Source of the DNA: Dromaius novaehollandiae
Taxonomy: Eukaryota > Chordata > Aves > Casuariiformes > Dromaiidae
DNA: 64,000 nt
NCBI RefSeq assembly: GCF_036370855.1
Contig: NC_088105.1
Span: 14,265,619 to 14,329,618, forward strand
Direction of reading: 5' to 3'
In this document: positions 50,893-62,734 of the stretch, in pieces
Layout of the letters: the number at the start of each line of letters is the position of its first letter
Numbering within the stretch: position 1 is the first letter of the stretch
Notes under the pieces: generated by a model
Seen by the model: the letters and a program-made list of their open reading frames with translations, nothing else
Told to the model about the DNA's origin: nothing
Database searches by the model: none
Translations under genes and position numbers: made by a program

Positions 50893-50913
50893 GGGGGTGG
50901 GGGAGGGCGGGGG
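50893..50913 (+). promoter_or_regulatory. G-quadruplex motif with single-base loops, upstream of RGS1
   Basis: Four G-runs of 5, 5, 3 and 5 separated by single bases T, A and C. One-base loops are the arrangement associated with the most stable quadruplexes. It lies about 1.3 kb upstream of the predicted RGS1 transcription start and just right of a CR1 fragment. A regulatory role is inference. Confidence 0.7.
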
Positions 50914-50919
50914 TTAGTA

Positions 50920-52110
50920 AATAAATTCACTTAGACAAAGGTCAGTGTTTACCTGATAACGTGAGGTCAGTGTTTCCTACGGCACAGCCTGTGCAGACAG
51001 ATTTATGTCACTGATAACAGCCAGAGGATGTGGCCTCCTGTGGCGACAGCCACCTGGACGCAGGCTTAGCCAGTCTGTCCCTCCTTGCCTGCACACCAGT
51101 ACGCAAGTGGCTTTGTCTCGCTCAACCATCAATTGTACCACAATCCACCACGAAATCACAGATCCACAAGCAGCGGATCTTCTCAGTTACCATGATCATA
51201 TGCAGCTCTGTACAAACCATTCATGAGAAGTCAGAATTGCTCGCACAGTTTAATGAAATCAAATCTTTGACGTTTCCCGGAAATTACAAATATTGCGATG
51301 TCTGGGAACCAGATGTTTAAGTACTTAAACTTCTAAATCATCATTCCAGAGAGACAAATTAAGACAATTCCTTCCCCTCTCCCCTCTCTCATAACATTTC
51401 TTCATCTGGCTCTGCATCAAGGGTGGCACCTTTGTAGTGGAACTCAAATATATGAGAAAAATGTGCACCTGCCTCAAATATGCTGTAATGTTCATATTAC
51501 CTCTACAAACAACAGCTCTTTAACTAAAACCAATCCTTAACTATGCTAGTCCACTTAAAATTATGGAGACATTCCTGACTCATGGTAGTGGGCTTCCAAA
51601 TAATCTGACTTGGAAAAATTAAACTAAATTTATTAAGTGCAGCTTCAAAAACTCTGACAACACTTTTAAACACTTCCACTGCACATGTGTCTAAGCAAAT
51701 CAGATGCTTCAAAGTACTGTTTTCAACAGCAACTGATAAATACATGACTTGCAAATATCTTGTTGAATATGGAGCTTTAATACTGGCACATCTTGAAGTA
51801 TTTGTTTCTAATTTGCCACTGAGTCCATCAAATCAATTGTAAAACACCGGATTTGAGAAGGCACCTGGTGTATCAGGCATGTAGTAGGTGAACTTTGTCA
51901 AGACGAAACTGCAACACTTGGAGCGCATTTGATCAAACCAAGAAGTGCTTCGCACTTGAAAGCACCAATCAGAAAGGGACAAGAATTTGAAGTTTGGAGG
52001 GGATTTTTTTTGATAACACACACAGACACACAAAACAAACCCAAACCGATTCAGTTTCATCCGGTCTAACCTCGACCACGAGACACCACTGTCTGTTTTC
52101 TTTCTCAAAA
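50920..52110. other. RGS1 upstream flank
   Basis: No coding exon recognised. The short ORFs on both strands match no family. Distal RGS1 control elements would be expected here, but I cannot identify them beyond the proximal promoter. Confidence 0.5.
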
Positions 52111-52137
52111 GACTCACGTCACCACGCACTGAAAAAA

Positions 52138-52147
52138 GGGAACTTCC
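52138..52147 (+). promoter_or_regulatory. NF-kappa-B site, RGS1 promoter
   Basis: GGGAACTTCC matches GGGRNNYYCC exactly and lies about 70-80 bases upstream of the TATA-like box. Confidence 0.55.
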
Positions 52148-52207
52148 ACAGTTTGTGGTGAGGATACATGATAAACAGCTCTGTTCACACCAGCTAGCTG
52201 GGCTGCC

Positions 52208-52221
52208 TGAGTCAATAAAAG
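52208..52221 (+). promoter_or_regulatory. abutting AP-1 site and TATA-like box, RGS1 promoter
   Basis: TGAGTCA is immediately followed by ATAAAAG. The close apposition puts AP-1 next to where TBP would bind. Confidence 0.6.
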
Positions 52222-52303
52222 GCGGCAGCAGAGTCGGAGAGCTGACACTTGGTGCTTGGAGGACTACCGTGGCAAAAGCCATTTCACATCAAAGTTGAGC
52301 ATA

Positions 52304-52407
52304 ATGCCAGGATTATTTTTTCCCCACAACAACATGACTGAATTGAATGGAAAAGACGACTGCAAGCTTTCAGAAGGCAAAATCCATAAAAAGAAGCAAA
52401 AGGCTTT
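52304..52407 (+). CDS. RGS1: RGS1 coding exon 1
   Basis: ATG at 52304 and donor gtaagt at 52408; encodes residues 1-34 plus two bases of Phe35. Contains the basic stretch KKKQK and a second in-frame ATG at codon 11. Confidence 0.93.
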
Positions 52408-55275
52408 GTAAGTATATACATCTTGGTATAAATTCTAAGTTTTTAGAAGCGAAACTAACGTTAGAAACTTGGAGATTATGAATTAGGGCCATTTTTCAAG
52501 CTAACTCAGTGCAAAACCTGTTTCAAGTCTAGGACTATACCACCATTAAAAATGGCTTGAGCTGATGCAGACCAATGAACCGATTCTCTAAACTAAGCAG
52601 AAAAAGAATTTGGATAAACTAGGAGCCTCTTAGTCTTTTGAGAGCAATTACTTTGATATCTAACTTCCCAAACATCAGTCATAGGATGGAGCTGTTCGCT
52701 TCTGTTTAAAAGTTTTAAGAAGTTTATGAAGAATTGAAAGGCAATTGCAATTTTAATGCATTACAAATGTCTATTCATTGGTTTCAGTGGTGCAGATCTC
52801 AAAAACTATTTGAAGTGCATGGTACCACATCTTGAATCCGGAATCAAGTCTTCTAACTCCAGAAATGTTATGTAAGTACTGAGATACAGTAAACTATAAT
52901 AAAAAAATTAACTATAGCTAGATTACTATATGGCAAAACTATTGCATTTATTTTTTATTAGTTTCTAAACTACTTCTAGAACAACAAATTACTTCTAATA
53001 TCATCATAATGTCAGTTTCCAAAATAGAAAAGAGGTAAATGTTAGGAAGGAGAAGCTATTCATGGAGTTGAAAGTTATTTCTTAGCAATACATACATGCT
53101 TGTGTGAAATGATGGGGGAAGACGACTCCTCAGTTATATCTGTTCCCTTCAGAGGCATAGTGTATCCATCTCTAACGTTTTAGAAGAAATGATGCATTAC
53201 ACTTAGTGAAGTGCAGTGATATTTCCATGCATATTTCAGGAATATGGAAACATTAGTACAGACAGACACAAAATGATTTGGTCATAGTTACACTAAAAGC
53301 TCACCCTTCTGGAAACAGAATTCAGGATAACCCCCTAGATTCCTCCATTTCCCATCTCCAATTATTTTTCCTCAACACATGCTTACTCTCAGGGTCTCAG
53401 TTCTGTCTGAGTCAGCCATAAGCTTAACAAATATCTGGTACATGCTCCTAGAATAGAATAATAAAGTGTAACACTTGCCTCCTATAAGTACGTACATGTG
53501 GTCTCTTGCCTAAAGTCTTTTTCTTTTCTTGTCAACTTAGGCTTTCTGCAGAAGAAGTAATGCAGTGGTCCCAGTCTTTGGAAAAGCTCTTGGCCAGCCA
53601 AAGTAAGTATATTACTTCTTTCTTATGAGAATGAAATTTTATGTAAACTGGTCAAAAATATGAAGCTGTAGCATTCTACAAACACTGCCAAAGAAGGGCC
53701 AGTTGCATTTCAGTTATTCACAGCTCCAGTGTAACATGGCTAGGGTAGTCAGCTTTGTTTCCAGGTCTTCCCCCCACCACCACCATTTTCCACTCCCAAT
53801 ATAGAAAACAACAACAACAACAAAAAGCCTAAAAAAGCTTAATTCGGTGGTGTTTGATCAGACTTCTGTTCTTACATAAGACTTCTCCGTTTAATTTGGA
53901 ATTGTGTATGCAACTATGTAAAAAGACAGTCCATTTAGAGAAGACTAGAATCCATTAACGTACTTTAGTATCCCGGGTCTAGTTCTAAAAACCACTGAGC
54001 ATCAATAGGAAGACTCCATGACTCCATTGCCCTTGAAATTAGAATATTTGCAGGATGTTGAAGAAGGGAAGTATGGTGTATTTTGTCAAGATTTTATAGC
54101 AGATTTCAACAGAACTTCTGCTATAAGCTGTTTATTTTATTCTCCCTGGTCGCAACTGTCATGCTATAAATGGTGACGTATTTGTGTTGGCTGTAGGTGG
54201 CCAACGTATCTTTCGGGAGTTCCTGAAGTCCGAGTTCAGCGAGGAGAACATTGAGTTCTGGTTGGCCTGCGAGGATTACAAGAAAACCAAGTCCGATCGC
54301 TTACATGGCAAAGCGGAGAGGATTTATGAGGAATTTGTTCAGTCAGATGCTATTAAACAGGTAATTACAAAATTAATCTGTGCAGTGTTATAGTAAAAGG
54401 ATTCTGGAAAAAACAGAAGAGGTGAATGGAGATTCACTGAGATGCATTTACATTCATTCAGTTACATAGGAAGACGACGTGTTTGCATGTTTTTATGAGC
54501 TGACTTGACACGTTGTCGTCTTCAGCTGTGAGATCATCAGATCTCACAAGTACAGTCGCACAGCACAGGCCAGTGCTGAGAGCAACACCAGCAGCAGCTC
54601 AGCAGCTGCCCCAGCGGGCTCAGCACATGACACTGGTCTGAGTCAGCCCCGTTTGAATTACTGGTGGTGTCTGGAGTCAGGTGCTTAGAGAAAGTTTTGC
54701 TGGTAGAAGAGCTGTGGATTTTCTCTTCTCCTTTAAAATGTGGAGGCACTTTGGGGAATTGAAACTGTTGTATTTTGATCGTCTTTCAAACTTGAGTTTT
54801 CCATTCTACACGAAGTTTCTCCTTTTTAATTGGAGGGGTTTTTTTACTTGCTCTGTTGTTTAATCTTATTACCTCTGATTTTATAAGAAAATGCATTTAT
54901 ATATTGAGTAGCAATTTTTGTGCGTAACTGGAACGTAAACTTTTAAGTCCCCTTGTTTTGCAGTTCCCATATTGAATTATCATACTGAGTTCTAAGACTG
55001 GGAATTTATTTACTGACAAGACAAAATAGTAAATACAGAAAAAGGAAGTAAATTTAAGATATCAATGATGTTTGTTTTTCTCCTCCTAGATCAATATTGA
55101 TTATCGTACAAGGGAAGCAACGGCCAAAAGGGCACAAGACCCAACTCACACAAGTTTTGATGAAGCCCAAAAAACAGTGTATATCCTCATGGAAAGGGAT
55201 TCATATCCCAGATTTTTGAAATCCAAAGCCTACTTGAACCTTTTAAACCAGCTGCAGATCAACAGTTCGAAATGA
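52304..55275 (+). CDS. RGS1: RGS1, regulator of G-protein signalling 1 (complete, five exons)
   Basis: GTPase-activating protein for Gi/Gq alpha subunits that damps chemokine-receptor signalling in activated lymphocytes. Exons 52304-52407, 52788-52871, 53541-53602, 54197-54360 and 55090-55275 join in phases 2, 2, 1 and 0 into 199 codons plus TGA. Human isoforms are 196 and 209 residues as I recall. The start MPGLFF corresponds to the shorter human form MPGMFF; no ATG in frame precedes it before the upstream stop at 52208-52210. A basic cluster lies at residues 29-33, and a probable amphipathic helix near 38-56 ([16 protein letters not shown]) is typical of R4 membrane targeting. [16 protein letters not shown] precedes the RGS box (84-195). 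Contact residues N101, N140, L171, D175 and R179 are all present. Compared with RGS21, the box is one codon shorter after KKTKS. All splice sites are canonical and nothing suggests loss of function. Confidence 0.97.
52408..52787 (+). other. RGS1: RGS1 intron 1
   Basis: 380 bases from gtaagt to ttggtttcag. Nothing else recognised. Confidence 0.9.
52788..52871 (+). CDS. RGS1: RGS1 coding exon 2
   Basis: 84 bases, phase 2 in and out, donor gtaagt at 52872. Encodes [20 protein letters not shown] and following residues, matching the human segment GMDMKAYLRSMIPHLESGMK. Confidence 0.95.
52872..53540 (+). other. RGS1: RGS1 intron 2
   Basis: 669 bases, acceptor tgtcaacttag. No repeat or exon recognised. 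Confidence 0.9.
53541..53602 (+). CDS. RGS1: RGS1 coding exon 3
   Basis: 62 bases, phase 2 in and 1 out, donor gtaagt at 53603. Encodes [20 protein letters not shown], nearly identical to human [20 protein letters not shown]. Confidence 0.97.
53603..54196 (+). other. RGS1: RGS1 intron 3
   Basis: 594 bases ending tgttggctgtag. Contains a short CAA repeat at about 53807-53823. Confidence 0.9.
53807..53823. repeat. (CAA)n microsatellite
   Basis: Short run of CAA units inside RGS1 intron 3. Confidence 0.8.
54197..54360 (+). CDS. RGS1: RGS1 coding exon 4, N-terminal half of RGS box
   Basis: 164 bases, phase 1 in and 0 out, donor gtaatt at 54361. Encodes GQRIF, then [20 protein letters not shown], ending DAIKQ; Asn101 is the contact residue. 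The first two thirds (54220-54294) share 69 of 75 bases with RGS21. Confidence 0.98.
54361..55089 (+). other. RGS1: RGS1 intron 4
   Basis: 729 bases ending in a pyrimidine-rich acceptor (tttttctcctcctag). Nothing else recognised. Confidence 0.9.
55090..55275 (+). CDS. RGS1: RGS1 coding exon 5 and stop
   Basis: 61 codons plus TGA at 55273-55275. Opens INIDYRTRE with Asn140 and contains FDEAQK and [11 protein letters not shown] with Leu171, Asp175 and Arg179. It ends [11 protein letters not shown], close to human LLNDLQANSLK. Confidence 0.98.
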   Translation: MNIDYRTREATAKRAQDPTHTSFDEAQKTVYILMERDSYPRFLKSKAYLNLLNQLQINSSK

Positions 55276-55970
55276 AGGGGCTGAGGCAATGAAGAGCTGA
55301 GTAGACCCTGTGCCAAATATCCTGTGACGAGATCCTCAGGGGTGGCTGGATGGTTGGATCCCAGCAAGGAGAACGCCTGCCTTGGGGGAGTACTAGGGGA
55401 GACATAGACAGCTCCACTAGCAGGAAAACACAGGATAAAAGCTGTCAAGATGATTACAAGCAAGGGAGCAACATGGGGAAAAAATAAATCCTCTCCTCCC
55501 ACATGCCACAGACCCAAGACAGGATACTATTTATTATCTGAATGACACTGTGAATACTGAACCAAGTACTAGATCCCAAAGACCTGCCAGTTATTAGGAA
55601 ATGGCAGGCTAACAAGCTTCTAGCCAAGAGCGATGGGGAAAGATGATCAACTTTAGAAGAACAACAAGTACAACTGGCAGTTTTGTATGCAGCAAGGAAA
55701 TGCCCAGACAAGACAGATAATAGCTTTAAAAAAAAAAAAAAAAATCTGTGAAGTGTTAATAAGCATGGGTGCAGCTCCATGATGACAATGTACTATGTAA
55801 ATACAAATTGACATGTCTTAAAATTGATTTATTTTAACTTATGTAAGAATTATATAAGCTGTGTTATTACTATGTATTCAACAAGCAGGTATGTAGCATA
55901 TTTTTTCTGTTTAATTTATTGCAAAATAATAAGCAACTCTTCAATTAAATCTACTGAGAAAAACATGAAA
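55276..55970 (+). other. RGS1: RGS1 3' untranslated region
   Basis: About 0.7 kb from the stop to the predicted cleavage site. Includes an A17 run at 55728-55744 and an AT-rich end with a single ATTTATTTT stretch near 55828. RGS1 mRNA is known to be short-lived, but only weak AU-rich content is visible here. Confidence 0.6.
55944..55949 (+). terminator. RGS1 poly(A) signal ATTAAA
   Basis: ATTAAA about 670 bases after the stop, followed by gttctgtggtcattttctgt, a GU-rich downstream element. Confidence 0.65.
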
Positions 55971-57046
55971 GTTCTGTGGTCATTTTCTGTCTTAAGTGGT
56001 CTATCCATCATAATTAGTGAAGTGTGCATTGAAGCACATGGTTCCCTTCTGTCCCACTCTGTCACTACTTCCCATCGCCTTTTTCAAACAGTAATGCCCC
56101 CTATACCTCAAGACTTTTTCCTTTCTCTCTTCCACCCATTTTATGCAGCCCTGATCTTGGTTAGCTGGAGGTGGTGATCCGGATCTACATCAGCCAAAAA
56201 CACAGAAGCAGGTCTACGTTTCCTTCCTATTTTTCATACTCCCCCAGTTACCACCACCTGAGCCAAAACTCAAATATAGAAACCATCTGATCACTGAGCC
56301 CATGGTTCAATCCACTTCCGTGCAGATGATATGTACAGCACAGCAGATCACTCATGCTTGCTTATCCAGTGAGGCAGCAACTGAGAAACTGTCTAGCAGT
56401 TACTTTCCCCATGGTGTTAGTACTACACAGCTTAATCTTGGCAAGATCCAGACCCTAATTTACAATATCAATATTAGCAGTTAAAGGACGTTTACTTTTT
56501 ACTGCAAATGTCATGTTAAATTTACCCTGCAAAATATTCAATGCTGTGAATAATCTATACCACAGTGGACATTGATGGGAACTAAAATAAAAGAGGAAAG
56601 TAGCAATTGTACTTGAACTATATAACTTCAAACACAGACACTATCAAATCTGGAGTGTTTACTGTATTGTGACATTAGATTTCATAATGAAAATAAATCA
56701 AAGAGTGTCCTGATCTTGATGAGTCACCATCACGAGACGCAGAAATCACAAGGATGACAATACAAGATTTTATCTCACCCTTACAGATTTTCCATTTTCC
56801 AGAAGAGCACAAGCTTAGTCAGGCACACTCCACTACACTGTACCAAAGGGAGAAGCTGCAAAGCCACGGAAGTCACCTCCCGGGGAGCAGAGGCTGTGTC
56901 TATGCTGCCACCTTCGGGGACCTCAGGGCTTCCAACGGGGAGCACAGAAGCAGAGCTCTGCCGGGAGCAACGTAAGTAATGGTCGTCACTGCCAGCTTCT
57001 GCAGTCCTCTCCTCCTGTAGCCTCTAACTTCTAAAAGCAATATTTA

Positions 57047-57077
57047 GGGGTGGTGGGGGGGTGGGGGTGGAGTGGGG
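57047..57077 (+). promoter_or_regulatory. G-quadruplex motif downstream of RGS1
   Basis: G-runs of 4, 7, 5 and 4 with loops of 4, 1 and 6 bases; fits the G3+N1-7 pattern. It is about 1.1 kb beyond the RGS1 poly(A) signal. Confidence 0.6.
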
Positions 57078-60000
57078 ATTGGTTGAGCGATCCTGGTCTT
57101 ACAACATTATCTTCCTTTGGTTAAATACCTATAACTGAGGAAATCTCCGAATGTAAAATTTGAATGCTCCTGAAACAATGCAAACTGGTCTGAATATGAT
57201 CTCTTAGATGAATTAGCTTTCCAAGATCAGTAGGAAAAAGTCTAATGCCTCTGGAGTAGGAATTACAACCACACCTCCCAGTACACACTGGTCACAGCTT
57301 CAGACTCATTCCGACACAGCTAAGATACGCCAAATGTCACTGAACGTAGTTCCAACCTCACTGAAGATGAAAGAAAGCTAGCGCTTGTCTTCGTGCTGGG
57401 GGAATCGGGCTTGTGTGTGCTGATTACCCACTTACCATAGAAGTCAAAAGCAGCAGTTACCTATATCTTTGTAGATCATGGGTTGTCCATACAACAGTGA
57501 AGTTATGCCATGGTGTTGAGTGCCACAGCAGCCACTGCTTGCTTCAAGGGACAGCTGAGATTGCCGCTTGTGTCCCCTGCCTCGACTTCACATCTGGCAG
57601 AGCAAATCTTTTGACTGAAAAATTTGAGCACAACCGTTGCAGTTGTTTAGGTATTTAGGCTCCGCCTGCCACCCTGACCTCCTGCAAGCATTCACTAGGC
57701 CATATACCTACCCTAACGGGAAAGGATGCGAGAGACACTAAAGCACTGGTTAGAGCCCTCTAAAATATTCTGAAGTTGGACAGAGAAGAGAATTTAACGC
57801 AGCGCTCTGACACCCTCCAGGAGCACATCAACTGCTGGTACTATGCAGAGCTGGTATAGATCAGCCTATTTGAAGATGAAGGAGGAAGGGACTTATCGCT
57901 CTTTTTCACATAAATCACTCTGATTAACGACTTGGTACAGCATGAGAATGGAAATCTTTCTCAAAAAGAAGGTGTTCCTCTCCTTACAACCCAACTTTCA
58001 TGCATCTCCAAGCCCTTCACCTCATCCGTGGTGAGAACCCAAAAAACAACTATGTCCATCAAAGTCTATTAATACCAGAGACATTCCAGCCCGCTCCACT
58101 GTCCCTAGCAACATTACCGTGTTTCACCAGGGAATAAACAGTGTAGCAGAAACTCAGAGCTGTCTCTGTGATGCTGTCGTAAGCCTAGCATTATATAGCT
58201 GTTGCTATAGCAGGGCTATACAAAGCCGGTCGTTTAAACAAAGTGCAAGAGTTCTGAAAATATTTTACTGTGATTTAGTGACGCCCATATTAATCTGCTT
58301 TTTAAAGAGAGGAAGCTATAAGTAACAGTTTAATGGTACAACTGAAGATTTATTATTTCAAGATACTTCACAATATTTACATGCTTTAAAAAATAGTCAG
58401 GAATTAGGTATTTTTATTATTTCTGCAAAACTGCTTTAAGAAATGTGATACATAATGTTTATTTTGCAGTGAATTCTTTCTTTGAAATATTGCCTAAATG
58501 GAGTTTCTCTGGACTCAGAGAAACAACAAAACAGATAGTTCAGAGGGATTAAGGACTCAAGGGTTTTTGTTTGCAAACCTCGGTTCATTCACAAGGTACG
58601 CACACCACATCAAGTCCATTTGTGATTTTTTACTCATCTCCTCCTCCTCTAACCTGTGCACACAAATAGCCTGAGTAATGTGTATTGGTTTTACAGCTGT
58701 GGGTTGTATACCATCAGGCATGGCGGACCTTTCCTAAACAGCACATGTTACACATCAGAACGCGGTAAATGTGCCTCTCCGGAAGTTTCCCGTATTCAAA
58801 GGAGAACTTGTGAATACAAGTTCCATTTACCTACTTGTAAATACATCAGTAGGCAACTGAGGGAAAACATCCTTCTTCAGCACATGCTGGACTGAGTTAA
58901 TTATTAGTTAACTGCTCAAACTTTCCAAAACAAGCCATCTGCGCAAAACTGAATTAAAACTTTTGCTCGGCTACAGGCTCCATTAACCAACCCTTAATAA
59001 AATATGTATACCAAAATCTGATTTGATTTTTTAGTTAGCTTTAGCTTTTCCCTTTTTGGAAAAAATACACCATAAAAGAATGGAAAGTTGCAGCTCCATT
59101 CATGGACTCTAAGAAAAACCATTAAATCAGATCAGTCATCAGCTACGGATAAGTATTGGAAAACAGGATGCAGTACAGAGAGAAGCTTTAAGATTTGATA
59201 GTGGTGACTCAAACTCTTCAAGCATTTTGCTTTACCTCTGAAGGAAACATTTTCTTTGCTTGTCAGAATTTCAGTACTTAAAACCCACACACAATCGTAC
59301 CATCTTAGGACATACTTTTGAAGTGAGCTAACTTCTCCTTGCAGCAAAGAACTTCTCTTTCTAGTAGGACTCAGTAGGCCAGGTTTGCAGCTGCCTGAAT
59401 GTGGATTTACAAGATTGACTCTGGTCTCCCCAGTTTGGAAAACTTTGTCCAAATATACCCCCTGAAATACATATTTTTAATATCATCTGCAATAGGATTA
59501 AAAATATAGTATATCAGATCAGTCACTCACATGTAATGAAAATGCCATCCACAAAAGCCTATTAGTAGAGACATCCTATCGTTATACACTGTGAAGCAGG
59601 AAGGAAATTAGGGGCCAGGCCCAGCTGAGATGGTAAAGAATAGCATAAATTCATCACCTTAGACTGCTAAATGCCACTCCTCCCTGCCCACACGCTGAAC
59701 TAACAGACTTTGTGAATGTCATCGCCTCCTTTGTGGTTGTGAAATGGGCTTGAAAAGCAAAGAATACATGGCAATAGGTGGAAAAATTAGACATTCTCAT
59801 CTTCCATTCGCAGACATGGGTTAATTGTGTCAGAGGGTGTAATCCCTATAAATGAAGCTTTTTGAAAGGAAATTTTTAGTCATTAAACTTAGGCAGAAAT
59901 TACAGAGCAAGTTCTTGCTTAATATTCCAGGCACTAAACAGGACAATTTAAATTTGTCTTGGATGCTCAGAAACAAAGTCAGATAAGAGTTAAGGTTATT

Positions 60001-60755
60001 CCCTAGTTTTGTTTGGATAAATACAGCCTCCAAGTTTTAGTCACAAAAAGATATAGATCTGTCAAGAACTGAAGTGCTCATTTTAAGAAATAAGCTTATT
60101 TCCCCTTCTTTCTCAAAATAGGGCCAGAAAATACTCTGTTGAAAGACCCCAAAGAAGCTCAACATTTTAATCTTACTGAGTGTTTCCCTTCAGTCTCTTT
60201 GAACAGCTTAAGTATTACCCAAACCTAAAGCACTCGGCTAGACTGCTATGGTGCTCAGCTTTTGTATGGCTCCCTTTCACTGATAATAGTAAGAATAGTT
60301 TACATGAAAAATGAAATGCAGAAATGTAAACCTTCCAGCATCACTCTAGACTTGTGTACAGATACAGAGCAGATCAGCAAGACTTCTCTCCAAAGTTTAT
60401 TGTACAGTCAATGTACTAAAGTGACAGCACAACTGCCTACAAACTTTACACCTCTGAAAATGAGAACTATTAGGGCTTTTTTTTTCAAGTTACTGTGGTT
60501 GGAGGGCTTCTGCAACTAGAGGACAACCTTTAAAAATAAAATAAAATAAGCATCCTTTACACAGTAGTAGTAACTTAGAAACCCATGAATTTCATACCAC
60601 TTATGGAAAAAGTTTGTACTATATTTATTGTTGCAAGTGGTTTGTCAAACATAAAGGTCAATAAGACAGCTTTATAGATGCACAAAAGAGGCCTCTTATT
60701 TAACAGGATTCAGAGTTTAAGCAAGACAACATGCTTGTCCATATCAGTCTGAGCA

Positions 60756-60776
60756 ACACACACACACACACACACA
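60756..60776. repeat. (AC)n microsatellite
   Basis: About ten AC units followed by AACA. Confidence 0.9.
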
Positions 60777-61548
60777 AACAGTCTTCAAGCCCAAAGCCAA
60801 ATTAGGAACCATGTGTGCTGGAATAAACAGCTGCGAGGCAGGAGGCCCTGCGTGAATGCAGTCAGATATTCTGGCCAACAGGGACCAAACAGTAATCAAT
60901 AACTTGGCACTAAAACAATCACGCAGAATTCTTACAGGAGATGTAAGCAAGCAGCCTCGCGTACTGCTGAGCTCCTGAGCAGGGGTAATTTTCAGGTTGT
61001 GAGAACTAAGGGCACGCAGCACTTCTTACCCAAACCACAGCACCCAACTCTCCTGACTAACTGGGAGCATTGAAAGTTCAAGTAAAAACTAGTCCAAGCT
61101 TCCAGTCACGTGATTTCCCTTTGCTGCTTTGAGGGTTGAGGTTCACACGATGACTTCATGGCTTTTAGGAGGAAAAGGGGAAGAGAAAGGTCATAGCATG
61201 TATCTGAGGCAAGAGGTGCTGTCTGACCTGCAGTTCAAGCACTAAACCGGTGATACTCAGTTAAGCTTGCAGAGATCAGTAGCTGTGCAAGATGTGTCCA
61301 ATCCTACAGCAAAAAACTGAAGAAACCATACATATTGAAAACACTGCAACTCTTGAAGTCAATAAATACCAGCAAGCCATGCCTGCTTCTGCCTAGCGGC
61401 AGAAACCACTGCAACATCTGTACAGCTGCAGAGTTACTTGGCCATGGTGCCCTGCAGTGAGGACCTGAACTTATTCTGTGAATCTTGGTATCTGATGCCC
61501 TGTGGGAATGGCTTTTTGCTGCACATGAAACCTAATTTTCTTGAAGGT

Positions 61549-61561
61549 TTTTTTTTTTTTT
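61549..61561. repeat. poly-T run (T13)
   Basis: T13 followed by CAG, so it resembles a splice acceptor, but no exon is recognised after it. Confidence 0.85.
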
Positions 61562-62734
61562 CAGTTATGTAGCAAGAAAGTTACCAAGAGAACCTGGTCA
61601 AAGCCACCAAGTAAGATGCAAACAGAAAAAAAGGGACTGTTCTCTTGAAACCTTAAGGGCTGTATTAAGTAAAAAAGCAAGAGCTTTGATCTGCTATTTA
61701 TGTACTATGCCCACTCAAAGAGCAGTGAGAATGAGCAGTGCTTAGATCAAGGTATCCACCTTCTGCTCTCCCTCAACTTTAGCAAGGGCCTCAGTGTTTT
61801 GCCTGATTTTTTCTTGGGATAAGTCTTGCACATCCTCAGTGCTCCTATCTGCACATCCTTATAAGATGTGGCATGAGGAACAGGAGCATCAGGCAAGCAC
61901 CAGCAAGCAGTGCTCCTACATTCATGAAAGCCAGCATGTGGGTGTACAGCAGAAGAAAGAGGAGGTTGGGTAGCTGTGTGCAAGCAAGGGAGCATGTGGG
62001 TAGATGGAAAGAACGGGTATCAATACTGAGAGAATGAGAGACAGGACTTCCAAGTTCATTCCTGTGAAACACGTAGGTGGGCGAGATGTTTATTGAGCAG
62101 AAGAGCATTAAAATAGAAACACAATAGGAAAGAGTGAATATAAGAGCAAGGAAAAAAAATTAGAGAGAAGGCATGAGAATTAAAGATGATACTAATAGCT
62201 AACTGAAAACAAGAATGAACAGAAAAGGAAATAGGAGGATATGAACAGGGGAGGCTGACAAAGTACCTTTCTCTAATGCCAAATGGTTACAGAAAGAAAA
62301 CTAATATTGACACTTAAACAGTCTTTTGAGTAGCAGATAAATCTTGAAGACAGCCTTGCTGTATTTCTTGTGTAAGGTCATATCTGTTGGATATTTAAAA
62401 ATGGCCCTGAGAACCAGGAAAGGCTGTGGGAGGACAGTACGAGCTGGTATGATCCAGGGTATAACTCATTTTCCATGAAGCCTTAGGGGATTCAAATGAG
62501 AACAGTTGCTGGGATCTATGAGCATTATCCTGGCTGAGAGGGAAAAGTTTGTGACCCAGTGGGACGAACATACTGTCTCAACCACTTGGCAATTGATAGT
62601 TCAGTCCCGGGGCGGGAACAAGACAAAAAAACCCTGATGAATTCAGCAGCTCTGACATGATATAGCCATTTCCCCTGCCTCTGTTTTGATTCTTCTGCTT
62701 CTCACTTTTCCTCATTATTTTATTTCTTTCTCAG

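Larger units (their letters stand above)
52114..52245 (+). promoter_or_regulatory. RGS1: RGS1 proximal promoter
   Basis: Within 110 bases lie TCACGTCA (52114-52121, a one-mismatch CRE), GGGAACTTCC (52138-52147, fits the NF-kappa-B consensus), TGTGGT (52154-52159, RUNX core), TGAGTCA (52208-52214, AP-1 consensus) and, directly abutting it, the TATA-like ATAAAAG (52215-52221). A TATA box there predicts transcription starting near 52245, about 60 bases before the ATG. The array suits a gene induced in B and T cells by antigen receptor and phorbol ester signalling, as known for RGS1. The motifs are seen; binding is inferred. Confidence 0.65.
56000..62700. other. intergenic right of RGS1
   Basis: No RGS13 coding exon or other gene recognised. 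Holds a G-rich run at 57047-57077, a CA microsatellite at 60756-60776 and a T13 run at 61549-61561. A mildly GC-richer patch at 56860-56975 ends on a gtaagt donor, but no function can be given to it. Confidence 0.55.

Noticed and set aside
51833-52282. 149-codon minus-strand ORF over the RGS1 promoter
   Set aside because: It lies antisense to promoter and 5' UTR, shows no domain or composition typical of a protein and is better explained by chance.
56754-56975. Possible first exon of RGS13 ending on gtaagt near 56972
   Set aside because: There is a good donor but no promoter motif, homology or acceptor partner. RGS13 coding exons are not in the window to test it.
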